A DNA stretch of 64,000 bases from Formicarius rufipectus (lineage: Eukaryota > Chordata > Aves > Passeriformes > Formicariidae), in the NCBI GenBank assembly GCA_013399695.1, contig VXAU01002493.1, positions 353,096 through 417,095 on the forward strand, read 5' to 3'. The translations under genes were made by a program, and so were the position numbers. Position 1 is the first letter of the stretch. Each line of letters starts with the position of its first letter. Below, piece after piece: positions 1 to 13,234 of the stretch. The notes under the pieces are model-generated. The model was not told the origin of the DNA. It worked only from the letters and a program-made list of their open reading frames with translations, and ran no database searches.

Positions 1-91
1 AAAAAAGTTTACATACTTCGGTGGCTGAAAGTCTAAAAGCTACAAAGCTGGGTAAGACAAGGGGTATAGTCCTTTACACTCTTCTCTGCTA

Positions 92-248
92 AAAAAAAAA
101 CCCAAAAAAACCCAAAACAAAACAAAAAACCAAACCAAACAAACAACAAAAACACAAAAACCCAACAAAACAAACAAAAACCCAAAACAACAACAACCAA
201 AAAAACCCCAAAAACATAAAACAGAAACAACTAACCAACCAACCAAAC
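92..248. repeat. A/C-rich low-complexity tract
   Basis: Runs of AAAC, AACC and CCCAAAA without coding meaning. The apparent Phe/Leu/Val-rich open frames on the complement are artefacts. Confidence 0.9.
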
Positions 249-649
249 AAAAAGCTTCTGGTTTTACTTTGAAAAAAAATTTAGCTGGTTTTGGTTTGGC
301 TTGGTTTTTAACTCATCACATGTAAATTGTCTTAACTTCTGCTAAACACTGAGGGAAGGTTACCACAGAAATATAGACTAGAGCCAGGCCTTGGCTTACT
401 ACAGCAATACATGGGGAGTTGCAAAGGGATGGGGAGCTGTGTACCAGCCCATCCCCAGTTCAGCTCAAAACCCTGCTCACGTTCTGTGTCCGATCGATGC
501 TGAGACAGCTCTGTTTACAGAAAGATTTCCTTATTAGATACAGAGGTGGCAAACACTATTATATATAAATACATAACAAAACCAGTAAAAAGTAGCAAAA
601 AAGTGCTAAAATTGCTGCCAAGAAGATTCTAAAGCTCAATGCTGAAATG

Positions 650-693
650 AAAAAAAAAAAAAAAAAAAAAAAAAAAACTGAAATGTTTTTTTT

Positions 694-729
<36 letters not shown>
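650..729. repeat. Two long A-tracts
   Basis: A28 (650-677) and A35 (695-729), separated by CTGAAATGTTTTTTTTC. They are simple-sequence DNA and not a poly(A) tail of a recognisable retrocopy. Confidence 0.9.
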
Positions 730-731
<2 letters not shown>

Positions 732-3700
732 AAAGAAAAAAAAGAGGAAGCAGCACTACTATATGAAGAAGTTTTCAAGAGGAGGCAGCTGCCATGGAAG
801 CAAGAATAAATCTCCTCCTGCAAGAAAACCCCTGCAATGCCCTAGAACAGTTCTAGAGAAGGAAGTGGTAATGTCACACTTCAGATATTACATATTCATG
901 GATACAAAAAACCCCTCAAACCTCCCCATGTTTTGTTAACATAAGTAAAGCTGTCTGATAACTTCTTCTCTTCCAGAATGTCACATTCAATGGTCTTCAA
1001 ATCTTTGAATGATAAAAATAAGATTCATGCCCAACCTCAACTCCTTTATACAGATGACAGCCACCAGTCATTTTCCCTAAGTCAGCTGTGTGTCTTTTGC
1101 TGTTTGTATGTCTTTTGCAGACTGTAACTGCACTGAGTTATCTGAAGCCACACGACAGCCCCTGATGGCAGTTGAGTTTCCCACCCTACTCCCACCTGTG
1201 AGACAAAAGGAAAAGGTCTACAAGTACCCTGAAAGTTCATAATATACAAAACTGCAGGAATGGTTTCCTTATGCTATGTCAATATCCATGCTGTTGAAAT
1301 TTTCTTTCCCACAAATCAGCAAGGTGTAGGACGTTGTGTGCATCCATGGTGACAAAAGAAAGTCTACACTGTGCTTTCTAAGACTGAACAGTTAGATAAA
1401 TCACTGGCTTTCACAGTAGTGCTATAAACAAAGTTTTTCAACCAACTGTCTTCATGGAATAAACTATAAGATACCATAACCTAGGGAAAATGCTTTGCTA
1501 TCTAGCAATTATGCAGGAATATAGGGAAATATTATGCCATTTCTTTTCTGCAGCCCCAACAAATTGTTGTATCTCTTTCTGATACTGTGTGTTTGGATAA
1601 CAAGTTTTCAACTTCTGAGACTCTTCAATGGGTGCAAATTATAGATATGTAATACAAGTTTTCATCAGGAGACGGGGACAAGAAGAACATTGGATACTAT
1701 CCTAAATAACTCAGGTGTATTATTTCTTCATATGTATAATTTTCAAAATGTAATGCAAGTTATGTGGTACACAAGTCACAACAAAATGCATTTCACCAAA
1801 TCTCAAGTGTTTTGAGTTTTTATCAAACTAATGTTGTGAAAGAAAATGAGATTTAAGATGGTTATATTTAAGTCTAAGATCTCCCAAGAAGAAAAAAAAA
1901 AAAATCATCAGGTCTGCTTACATATATTTACAGAATCTCCAAACATGCTGCACTCTCAGAAGGGCAAGAAGATGCCTACACAGTATCTCAGAAAAAAATG
2001 TTCATGGAATCCAGAAGCCACACTGCGATATCACTGGGAAACTAACTATAGTTTAGTTAGTGTAGTTAAGCCTCTTCCACAAGTGGCACCTTGTTATCTC
2101 ACAGGTTTTACCTGAAAGATCTTTTTATAGAAGTTACTGACTGTGTAAGCGGTCAAAGACAGCACAAAAGCATGCCCTTGTCTTGCTCCATTGGCCCTTT
2201 TCTGCTTTCCTCCCTGTACCACTACAACCTTTGTTCAGGCAGGCAGATCACAACTGTGCTGAGTTCCAAGATGCACAGTTTTATAAAACAGTAAACATTT
2301 TTGTTTGATAGTCCTTCTCTATTAGTTCAGACTGCTGGAAAAGCTCTCAGTGGACTGATACCTTGCAGCACAAAAGCAAGAGCTGGTGCGTCTTCCAACA
2401 CTCTCCATCACCTACGATGCAGAAATCCACCTGCTAAGCATCCTCCCAGGTGCCAAAGAGTGCAGCCCTGACCTGTCATCTGTGCCTTCTGCTGCTGCTG
2501 CACACAGACACTGTGGGTGCATAGTGGTGCATGAGGAGAGGAAAGGTGTGGAGAGACTAGCACGCAGTCACAGGAAACAGTAAAGTTTAGTTTTCTTACA
2601 TTGTATCTAAGTTGTTCTGCTTTCAGTTATGCACTTAAGTAGTTACACACAGACTTTCAAATTAGGAAACCAAGAAGCTATTTTAAAGTTATTTCCTAAG
2701 GCAGAGGTAAAGCAACAGTATCTGTAGCTGTATTACTTCTGTTATTGCAAAAGAAAGTGCAATATGCACTGTTTGTGAGGTGTGAGTACCACAAAACCAA
2801 ATTCCAACTCTTATGAAATTTTGTTATTTTGAAGTTGAGTAAAAAGAAGTCTTTGACTATGTGATTTTAAAATTGCTGTCCATACAGTTCTGTAACAAAA
2901 AATATTATGTGCAATAGTCCATCTGTTGTTGGTGTAGTCATATTTTACTTCTGTTTAACAATCTTCTACCATAAACCAGACATATATCAAGATAACCTAG
3001 ACAGTACTTAGCTTTCCAGCAATGTAAAAAATTCTGTTTGCAGCATATAGGATTCAGTGTCTCCATATAACAGCACAACTCTAATATATCACTTATCTAT
3101 GGTGCACAAATTGTAAGAAACTTTTCTTCATGCACAGGAACTATCAGGTATTGTTTTTACCTTAGGAAAATTATGTCCACTGAAAGCTGGAGAAACAAAA
3201 CAAACAAAATATTAGCAGGTTGAGCCATAGGCCAGATCTGACAAATATGTGTACTCCTGGGTCTGGTCTGATAGTCAGTCCTTGCTATTCCTTATCATGA
3301 ACTCATTTTTTTCCCTTTGCAAAACAGCTTTTGGACATGCAGATGATTGTGGCACTTGTTGAAGTACTCAAAAATTATATAAAGTTAGTAATTATAAAAG
3401 TTAACAAATCATAGCATATAATTGTTATCTGATGATTGTATCAGGGGATCCCTCAACAGCAACTGCACCACGCTTGGCATCCAGCACTGCATCCTATGCT
3501 TATTCCCTCGCCATGTTGTCCTCCTTTCCTGTTTCTAGACTCTCATGTTAAAGCATCCATTCTCCACCCTGCTATTGGTTTACTGAGCTCTGTCCATTCT
3601 TTCAGTTTCAAATGGCCAAAGCAATACATGGCAAATCTAGTGCTGAATGAACCCACATCACCAGAATGGTGTGGCCCTCAGACAAAGCAAGCAAAATCTA

Positions 3701-4749
3701 GGCCTTCACTATAAACTGTATAAAAACATGTCTAAAACCTCCTTTAACTGGCAGAATAAGCAGCAGTACGCAGTGACATGTAGGGGACATATGTGGTTTC
3801 CATATGGATGCAGTAAAAACTTCCCTTAGAGACAGTACTCACCTCAGCTCTTCTCTCCCGACAGAAAATGACCAAAGAGAGAGAGAGTGCAGGAATATAT
3901 ACGCACAAACAGCTTCATAGTTGAACCTGCTTAATATTGAGTATAACCTTGCTAGATTTGAGACTCCCACCAGTCTCCTCATCTGTGCAATATCCTCAAT
4001 CCCATTTATGTATTTCAGAGCTGACAGCACAACAAGACAACATAATAGCAACCACTCTGCAAACTGCCAGGACTACCATGCAGTCAGCATCTTCCAAATC
4101 CATGTCCCTGTTACCAACACGCTGAGATTTAAAGTTTCCAAATAGCAACAACAGTTGTTTTTAAGCTATCATGACCTCTACTCAAAAGCTCCTGTGGTTA
4201 AGAGGTGAGGCAGCACCTTCACTTAGCCTCAAAATACAGCTTTATTCATAAACTTTATCTACATCTGCCACTAAGTGTCGGACTATTCAGTCCCAGCACA
4301 GTCTCAGCACAGGTTTGGGATGCTGGCTCAGATGGATCCCCACCTTTAGACCTCACGATGAGCATTATCTGTTACAGAACAGCACAGTGCCATGGTATAA
4401 GATTGCTCTCAACTCAGAATAAAAGTAATAATAGTAAATAAAGAAAAAATAATTAAAAAAAAGTAATTTTCTTTTTCAAAATTACTCTACAAATTCACCC
4501 ACAAAGCAACACCAAGTCTTGTGTGATGAGAACTCTGATGTAATTCTGATTTCTTGACTATAGCTATCATGTTGTACAAACCCACTAATAGTATGAGGTT
4601 TTACTGTAGTCACGTAGATACCATGCACTGAGAGGAGCTTATTTATCCAGCAGTTAGCACTTACTGAAGACAAGGTTTCGGTGCATAATTGTAGTGATAA
4701 TTTCCCAAGAGCAAACACTTCAAATAATATTCGATGACTTGGTTGTTAT
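730..4749. other. No gene recognised
   Basis: AT-rich sequence with only short chance open frames (up to 92 codons) on either strand. I see no repeat family I can name. It is probably intronic. Confidence 0.55.
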
Positions 4750-5316
4750 TGTTCTGGTTTAACACCAGGTGGTTACTGAGCCCCACAGAGCTGCTCACTC
4801 ACTCCCACCTGGTGGGAGATGGGAGAGAATTAGAAGAGTGAAAGTGAGAAAACTTGGAAGTTGAGTTACAGAAAGCTTAGTAGGAAAATCAAAAGCCACA
4901 AAAACAAGCAAAGCAAAACAAGGTATTCATTTACCACTTCCCATGGACAGGCAGATGTTCAGCCATGTTTGGGAAAGCTGGGCTCCATCACAAGGAGCAC
5001 TGACTTGGGAAGACAAACATCATTGCTCTGAGCGTCCCCCTCTTCCTTCTTCTTCCCCCAGCTCTGCATGATGAGCACAGTGACATAAGGTATGGAATAT
5101 CCATTGGGTCATTTGGGGATAGATGTCCCAGATGTGTTCCCTCTCAACTCCTTTTGCAGCCCTAGCCTACTCCCTGCTGGCGTTGGAGTAAGGAGCAGGA
5201 AAGCCCTTGACTCTATGTAAACAGCTCAGCAGTAATGAAAACACCCCTGTATTAACACTGCTTCTATCAGAAATCCAAAACACAGCCCCATACAAGGCAC
5301 TGCTAAAACCAGCGCA
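4750..5316 (-). mobile_element. Avian endogenous retrovirus solo LTR
   Basis: The minus strand runs from TGCGCTGGTTTTAG to CCAGAACA (TG...CA). It resembles a widespread avian ERV LTR that I recognise by its segments: a GGGGGAAGAAGAAGG stretch after the TATA position and the CCCATGGGAAGTGGTAAATG region. The TATA-equivalent and poly(A) signal are mutated, so the copy is old. The flanks are GTTAT and GCTAT, a 5-bp target duplication with one transition. No internal retroviral region adjoins it, so it is a solo LTR. The 5-bp duplication suits the ERVL/ERV3 class. Confidence 0.85.
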
Positions 5317-7991
5317 GCTATCCAGCAGGAGGCAGTCAACAGTGACAGCTGCTGAATGCTTGGGAAGTCAGAAAGGATGTGACAGAAGTTAAAGATAAGG
5401 TGTCTTGAGGGCCTTGCACCAAACACCACAACAGGTACTGACACTGGCTTAGAGCACTGTTTCTTCCAATACCAAAAATTTCATTAATTATTTTAATTCT
5501 TTCTTTTAAAAGGACCACACACAGATTTTTCCTGACCATACTGCCATGTCAAGCAAAGACTAGCATTGAAGAGAATGAGGCAGTGACAAACAGACCTGTG
5601 TGAACAGAGGTAGGATGGCACAACCCACTGGTTTGGTAGAGTACAGCAGGTCTGAGCTAGTCCTGACACATAGAAAAATAAGCTTTCCAGCAATAGTTTA
5701 CGATAAAATTCTTATTAAATGGTTGCATTACCATATGAAGTTGAAGCCTTTGCAAAAACGAAGGCAAGGTCTAAGAAATCTGAGAGGCAAAGCACCAAAA
5801 AGATTAAAAAAACCGCTCACTGGAAACAGAAACAGTGCCACAGCATCACAGACTCCCCAGATAAGCAGGGGGGAGTCAATGTGCTACACAGAAACTGACA
5901 GCATCACCACAGGCCATGAGAAGAGATGCTTACACCAGATCTGCTTTCAGCAAGGCATAAGAGGTATTGCTGGATAATTATGCATCAAAACACAATGCTA
6001 GAACAATTTTAAATGAAATGGGATATTTTAATTAGAAACAGAAAATCCAGTATCACATAGCCCAAAGTTAAAAAGAGCTCAAAAACAAAGTGCCTGAACC
6101 AGTGTTAAATAGAGTATCTTTTAAAGAGTGCTGCTGAAGTATATGGCTAATGAGGTCCTTTTCCCCCCCCCTTTTTTTTTTTAAGGTATGGCAGTGTTGC
6201 TGACAGAACAAATTCAATACTAGCTTAAAAAAGGAAGGTTTTTGTTCATATAAAAGCAGTGTACATGTGGGAAGGCACATGTGTCTTGGTTCGTGAGGGC
6301 TGTGTTCCAGTCCCCAGGAAACGATCCAAGTATTTTGCTGATGTGTAACAATAAAACTATGCCCTTTTTCGATCAGATGCCAAAGCCACTAATCATGCAA
6401 ACAATCAAAACACCACTTACATGGCAAATGGAATCTTATCCAGATAAAAGTTCAAATAAAACAAATCTAAAAAATACCAAGCTATGTGAATAATCTCCTT
6501 AGTTCAAATTTAATTAAGAGATTAAAAGGGAGATTTAAATGGATATTAAACCTAAGCAGAGTTTGCTCTTTAAAAATTCAGTTTAGCTATAGTTTACATT
6601 CACAAGCCAGATGTACCTAATTATACAGTGTTCTTTCAAAGAACCAGATTGATTTCTGCTTGTTTCAAATCAGTTTTAAATCAGTTTATTATTTGCCTAG
6701 AGCTTAGACTGAAGCTGCAAAGAATCTGGAGAGTAATTGCAAGAACTGGATTTCTTCTGGGAAAATATTAACTAAGACTATGTTGAACAAGTGCTGAAAA
6801 GTCAATACCTGAAGAAACTTAAGAACTTATCACTGATGACAGTCTTAAAGAGAAGATTTTCAGCACTTGTTTTCCCTGGTTTACAGTGACATTTTCCTAA
6901 CTAAAGGACACTTGAGAAAACATGACTTCAGGCTGGTCCAAGTGAGAGTGGCTGTCTAGAAGTGCAGCATCATCTTTTTCTTTGTTCCATGTAGTGTACA
7001 CTTACAGAATATCTCAACTATAGCTAACCTCTAATTTTTTTCTTTGTCTAGGAGAACGTCAACCAAAACTAGCTGATTTTTTTCCCAATAAATACATAAT
7101 AAATGAATTGCAGCTAAAAGTAAGCATTTCTCTCCAAAAGAAGGGCTTGGATAATCTTTAATTGTCTGCAACAAATGACAATCCCTACCTTGATCATTTT
7201 TCTCTATATTAAGCTGGCTTACACTAGTGAGCAATGTAGGCAAATTTCAGATATAAACTCTGCTTAGGAATTCAACATTACATCAAACCACAATATTAGA
7301 CTTTTATTGATTTCTCTAAATTCCAATTAAAACAAATACAACATATAAGAATTTTAGCTGTAATCCAAATAAGTTTATCCAAGGATTTTATCCACTTTAC
7401 AGGAAACTCTTACTTCAGCTCTTAGAATGCTTTAGCAACGCAGTTTGCATTCTGGGGCTACGCCAAACTGAATACCACTTCACAGGGTTATGGCTGTACT
7501 TTCATGAACCATTTACAGTATTCTGTTTCAGGAAAAAAAAATAGCTGTGGGTAACAAGATCTGAACAAACCTTCTAAGTCTTGTTGCTCAGCATCTCGTT
7601 TACAAAAAGCTGAACTACTGGCACATCCTTAAGATGATTTACTTTTTCAGGCAGATGGTCTGTCAGGGCTGTACTACTGAAATTCTTCCTAAAGGCTGAG
7701 GACTTTACAATGTGCTTTCAAAATCTGAGGCTCAGTATGGACAATAGATGATATCTAGAAAATAAATGGGAAAAGAAAAAGAATAATGACTGTCACTAAC
7801 TCTGCCACTGTCGACACACAACGAATCTAGCACTCTGATCCCACGTAACAAACTCCTGAGTGTTGCACAGAGGTGAAGTCTCGTAAGAGCTTCACCCACT
7901 CCACTCTCTGCATCTCACATCCATCTCATTCGTGACGTCTGTCAGAGACTGATCTAGGTCATGGAGCATTTGCTGGTGGTTTCGGCCAATG

Positions 7992-8005
7992 CCACGAGGT
8001 GGCAA
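7992..8005 (+). promoter_or_regulatory. CTCF-like motif
   Basis: CCACGAGGTGGCAA differs at two positions from the classic CTCF core CCGCGNGGNGGCAG. It sits inside a perfect inverted repeat (TGCCAC-GAG-GTGGCA). There is no other support. Confidence 0.3.
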
Positions 8006-10534
8006 CAGTACCCTGACTAAAACAGAGTAGGTCTTCAGGAGTGTGTGAAGGGAAGAGAGCAGGACCAGGAGTAAAGTGTTGGTAAAAATGCCAAGTGAGA
8101 AGCTTCATGTACAGCCCTACAATAGCATTTTATATTGCAACTCACACAGAAAAAATGAAATTGTGGCTGTCCATGCTGGAATGGCAAATCTGGACAATTA
8201 AATGCTTCTGAAGCAGTGGCTATCACCTGAAATCAGTCATGAGAACATCAGGGAGCAGCAGAAAATACTTTTTCCAACCCGAATCACAGATATATTTGAA
8301 AAAAAACCTTAAACGTCTCTAGATGATATGTTCTAAGACAGCAATATAGCAGATAATACAGTGGTAAGAGCCTGGCTCCATGAATTTCAAACCACACTAA
8401 AATTTCAAGTATCACTTCAAGATATAGACACAACTGGGCTTCTCATGATGTTCACCCCCTGCTCTCAGCTTCTGCCTATCACGACTTGGTTCAGCCCTGC
8501 TCTGGCTGTATGTTTTCCCCTTCCTTATCCTGCCATTTCATTTCCAGAAATGGGGTAATCCAACCTTCTTTCTTCCTTCAGAGAGGAGGTGTTGAAGTAT
8601 TTGTAACTCAACTTCCCAGCTACAAAGTCAGTGTCAGTCCTTCCTCTTATGAGACATGCAGGACTATTTTGCATCCAGAGGGAGTGGATAGATCAGGGGG
8701 ATAGTACATATTTGATGGGGACAGTAGATGAAACAGGGGCCTATACTAGAGTAGGTCTCCCCTATTTCGGGAATTCAAACATAAGAAGGGTGACTCTTCA
8801 CACTAAAAGTCACCTTGGTAAAGAAGTGGTCACACCAAAAGCTTCAAAGTCCCCAACAAGGTACAGATGGGATGAAAGAGCAGGGGGGAGGTCAGTGTGG
8901 GAAGGGAAACATGAGTTCCAGTTCTCATCAAATCATTGGGAATCCTGATGTTCTCTCTCCTGATATGTAGCAGTGACACTAGGTCTGATGTCAAGAAACC
9001 ATAAGTATCTCTACTATGCAGAATTAAAATGCTCATCATAGAGAAGGAGAACCATGGATAAAGACTGCACATACAACCTCAACTAGGCCAGCAAAATATC
9101 CACAAGTATTATGCTTTTCTTCACGTTACTTTCAGGAAAAGACAGTGTCTCATTAATTCTGTCAGAATTCAAAAATTCAAAAGATTTTTTCTTTTGAAAA
9201 CTAAGAGCAACTCAAATGGTGGAGAAAGGATGGTACACTTAAAACTGGATAATAGTCAATGTCTCTGTGTACACTGTAAAACTGCAATTATACTGGGACC
9301 ACACCCCTCTTCCATCTTTCTTTCCCAAATGGTTTTTCTGCATTTCTTAAAAAATGCAGCTAATTTAGAGAAACAGAGATGGAGTGAAAAAAACTAGGAT
9401 ATTCTAGTTTGCTCAGTGTTGGGCAGAGAAAACTGTCTACTGTGTTTTTAGATGTGTAGGAAAGTAAAATGAGTACTAAGTATACATTTTCCACTTTCTG
9501 GTTCCCTTAGATCATTCAATCTTAAATGTATGTACGAATGCATTCACACTCCCCATAAAAAAAGATGAAGCAGGAACCACCACCACTTGAAACATTCCCA
9601 TTACTCAGAACAATGCTATCTAATCAAGTAAGATTTTCCCCCAAATCCTGACCTATATTTTAAGCCAATGTAGAGTTACCAAGTATTTCATGTCTGTAAG
9701 TGAAATTGAAAACAAACAAACAAACAAAACCCAAAACAAACCAAAACCAAAACCAAACAAAATCTTAAACAAATACCAGAAATCACATGCTTGTCTTAAC
9801 CATAGAACGAGGAGAATGGTACCAGAGAAACAGTAACTAAAAGTAATAAAACAGCATCTATTTAGCACAAAGCTCATATATTCAGCCAGCTATACATCTG
9901 CTCCATTCAAACTGGATTTTTATAACCAAACAGGCTTACTTGGTATCAGCACAGTCGGCTGCGTGTAGAGAAGAGCAGCAAGTCTAATCGATGAACAGAA
10001 AAGCAGAGGTGAAATGTAGCATTACGAGGCCAGGCTATAAATATATTAGGCTCAAATCTAGTGCAATGCCTTGCCAAAACAGATTCTTCCAACATCTACA
10101 CAACACAGCTTATTATTAATGTCAGGAAAAAGCCAGCAGGAACTCACCTGACAGTAAACAGAACACATGTTTGGGCAACATAATACTAAAGCCATCATGT
10201 CTCCCCATTTCCTCAGAGTCTAATTTCACAATGCTCTCTGGTTTTTACTCCACAGTTTATACTGTAAATGCAGAGTGACCTTCAAGCTTGGGACTGGTTC
10301 TTGACAGGTCCTCAACAGTCGCTGCACAAATGATTTATTTTCTTTTCAAAACTTCTATGAAATTTGAACACAGCAAACTCCATATGCAGATACCTGGAAA
10401 TCTCTAAGTAAGTATATCAGTCTCTTAAACAAAGTGAATCAGGGGTAAAGAAGAGAAAACTGCTTGGCAAAAATCACAGGCATGACCAAAAAAAACCCAG
10501 AACAAGGACAGTGTTGACCCTAATGACTGCAAGG

Positions 10535-10564
<30 letters not shown>
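10535..10564. repeat. A-tract
   Basis: Thirty consecutive A on the plus strand. Confidence 0.95.
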
Positions 10565-10566
<2 letters not shown>

Positions 10567-13163
10567 CCAGTTTGTCATAGTGGGTTTCTGGTCTTTATTC
10601 CAATACTTACTAGAAACAGGTGAAACAAAAGCACTTCATAGTGAATGAATAGGCAAATAAAGAAATTCATCTTAATATAAACACTTGAGAAAAAAAAGTC
10701 CAAAACATTTTTAGAAGTTACTACTCAAAACTGGAATTTTGTGATGACTGCTGACACACACTGATGGTTTTAATTAGTTCTGAACTTGATACATTTTGTT
10801 ATTTCTCAAGCTTTTAAAAAGCATGCAAGTGCACTCAGTGTGACATGTTGTATTTTATACTCCTACAATGTAACAACGGTGAGCATCCCCTGCCCAACTC
10901 TGGGCAACAGATTCTGCAGAGCCTTCATTGGTGATGCACACACAGACCTCCCACAGGGTACTTATCATCCATCCAATTTTTCCAATTCCTTTAAAATATA
11001 GAATCTATGAACATTTATCTTCTGAAGAGCACTACACATTAATGACATCTCCTCATTTGAAATACAGCTTTAAAATTCATCACAGAACTATAGATGTGCA
11101 CAACAAAACCTAGAAACATGCAATAAAGATCTGAAAGTACTGTACTTGATGATCACTTATTTGATGTTGAAATTTATGCTCAGTTTACCTGAACTTGAAC
11201 TCAAAGTTGCTTACAGATTTTCACCAACTGGATTCTCAATGAAATAAAAACTGAACTTGCTTCAAAATGATTGACCTTGACTGAGACTAAGAATTTTTTT
11301 ATCGTCTTGAAGTTATTCTAACCTCAATATATAAAGAGGAAAATAAACCTCACAAAAGATTATTTAGTTCAAATTCATGTATTAAGAACTTACCATGCAT
11401 GGAAAGGCCTTGTTTCAGAGATCCAGGATATTAATTTTTTGGGAATAACAGACACTACTTTTCCACATTAAGTAGGACATCTCCTTCTACAAAGAAACTA
11501 GGACCTCATGCATGCCAACTTCCTCTACAGATCCTCAAGAAAGTCCTTACCCACCTGCTGGGGTCTGTGACTCCCATGTAGGTTGTCTGACCCTCTTTGA
11601 GGGTACTGATGTCTGACCCAAAGCAGTGTGCTGAAATCCCTTCATGAATAAGGCAGCAGCTCTTTCCTCCCCATGTCTTAGGGCAAAACCCTCAGGAATA
11701 AAGCAACAGGTTTTTCATTTGACATAGTACTGGTTTCACAGGGTAAAAACCATGTAACTACAAATATGTACTCTAAAACTGCCTGCACAGGAAAGTTAAT
11801 TATTCACAGGTGGTTTATGCCTGAACTCCAACTAGACATAACTGTTATTATGACTAAATAAAACAAATGAAACTGTATCTTTTGCATCTCAGAACTACCA
11901 ACCACCAACAAATAAATAGTGTCTCTGCAGTAAACCAGACACTAACTATTGATCAAAGAGTCTGATATAGCTGCAGGGGAGGAAAAAAAAAAAAAAAAAG
12001 AGAGAGAGAGGTTACCCACAGTCCACGCAGTGACAAAACACATGCACAGTCAACATCTGTGAAGGCACTCTTGTTCCATTATATTTGTGATGCCTGATAC
12101 TCCATCAAAATGAAATACATATTTCTATTTTTATGTACATTTTAGTGATTACAAAGTTTTGGGGGCCAGTTTCATTACAAAAATTAAGCCACTTATTTTC
12201 AGGCCAAAGGCTTGTTTTTAATATATTCACCACCCTATCACAAGCATGTGTCACCACTGTAGCCTGCATAAACCTTGACTTATTATAACATAAGACAGCA
12301 ATATTAAACAACTGTGTTCCTAGTATACTGTTCAGAAATGGTCCTAAGACATGCACACTTCACCCACAAACCACAGTGCTTTCCAAATTCAGCTCTGCTG
12401 TATTCCTAATTGTTTATGTTAGCAGTAACTAATACCTTTAAGAAATACTGTCCACTCACGTTACGACTAAGCATGACTGGAGCTGCTGGGGCAGGAGAAG
12501 TGCTCACATCTCCTCCCTCAGGGAGGACACAAATAGATGGAACATGCTGCTGCATTCTTGGTCTCTTTATAATCTCTGAATATCAAAATTAGTTGACAGC
12601 ACTTAAGGCAGAAAGAGGAATATGAATATGGAATATATCTGGAATTATCTGTAGTGATTAATAAGCAGCATTTACAACTCCTTCAGGTGACTGCTTACTC
12701 ACGTTCACCATCCTTTTCCCTCAGAAGAAAGAGCAGACCACTCATGGATGTGGCTTCGAAAGGCTCCTCTGCAAAAGACATTGATGCCTAATTAAGGTGC
12801 CCTGTGAAACACTGTTCCTGATCAAAGGAAAATACTAAGGAACCCAACTGAGTCCTGACAGGAAGATATGGGATACAATTTGCCTTAACTAACCCTGTGC
12901 TTAAAACTGACAAACATTACTCAGGAGCTGAGAAAAGCTCACATTTATGTGGTTGAGACAGTCTAGTTGACAAGGGGAAGCATTTGGGAAGGGAAGCTGC
13001 CCCAGGACTCCCAGGATTCGTGACGGTTTTTTGAAGACGAGGCAGAAATGCTCAATAAAAACTTGTACCTCAGACTGAGTGGGGAGATAGCACCCACTTG
13101 CGGTGCTAGGAATCAATAGACTCAGAAACAGAAAAGCCACTGCTCTTTAAAGTAACAAAGAAT

Positions 13164-13234
13164 TAAAACAAACAAACAAACAAAAAACCAACCAACCAAC
13201 CAAACAAAAAAAACCAAAAAAAAAACCCAAACAA
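13164..13234. repeat. (AAAC)n/(AACC)n simple repeat
   Basis: Tandem AAAC units followed by four CCAA units and A-rich sequence. Confidence 0.9.

Noticed and set aside
650..729. Poly(A) tail of a processed pseudogene
   Set aside because: No gene-like sequence or target duplication precedes the A-tracts. They fit simple-sequence expansion.
4750..5316. Two LTRs of one provirus together with another LTR in the window
   Set aside because: The LTRs belong to different families or have different target duplications, and none is joined to an internal gag/pol/env region. Each is a solo LTR.
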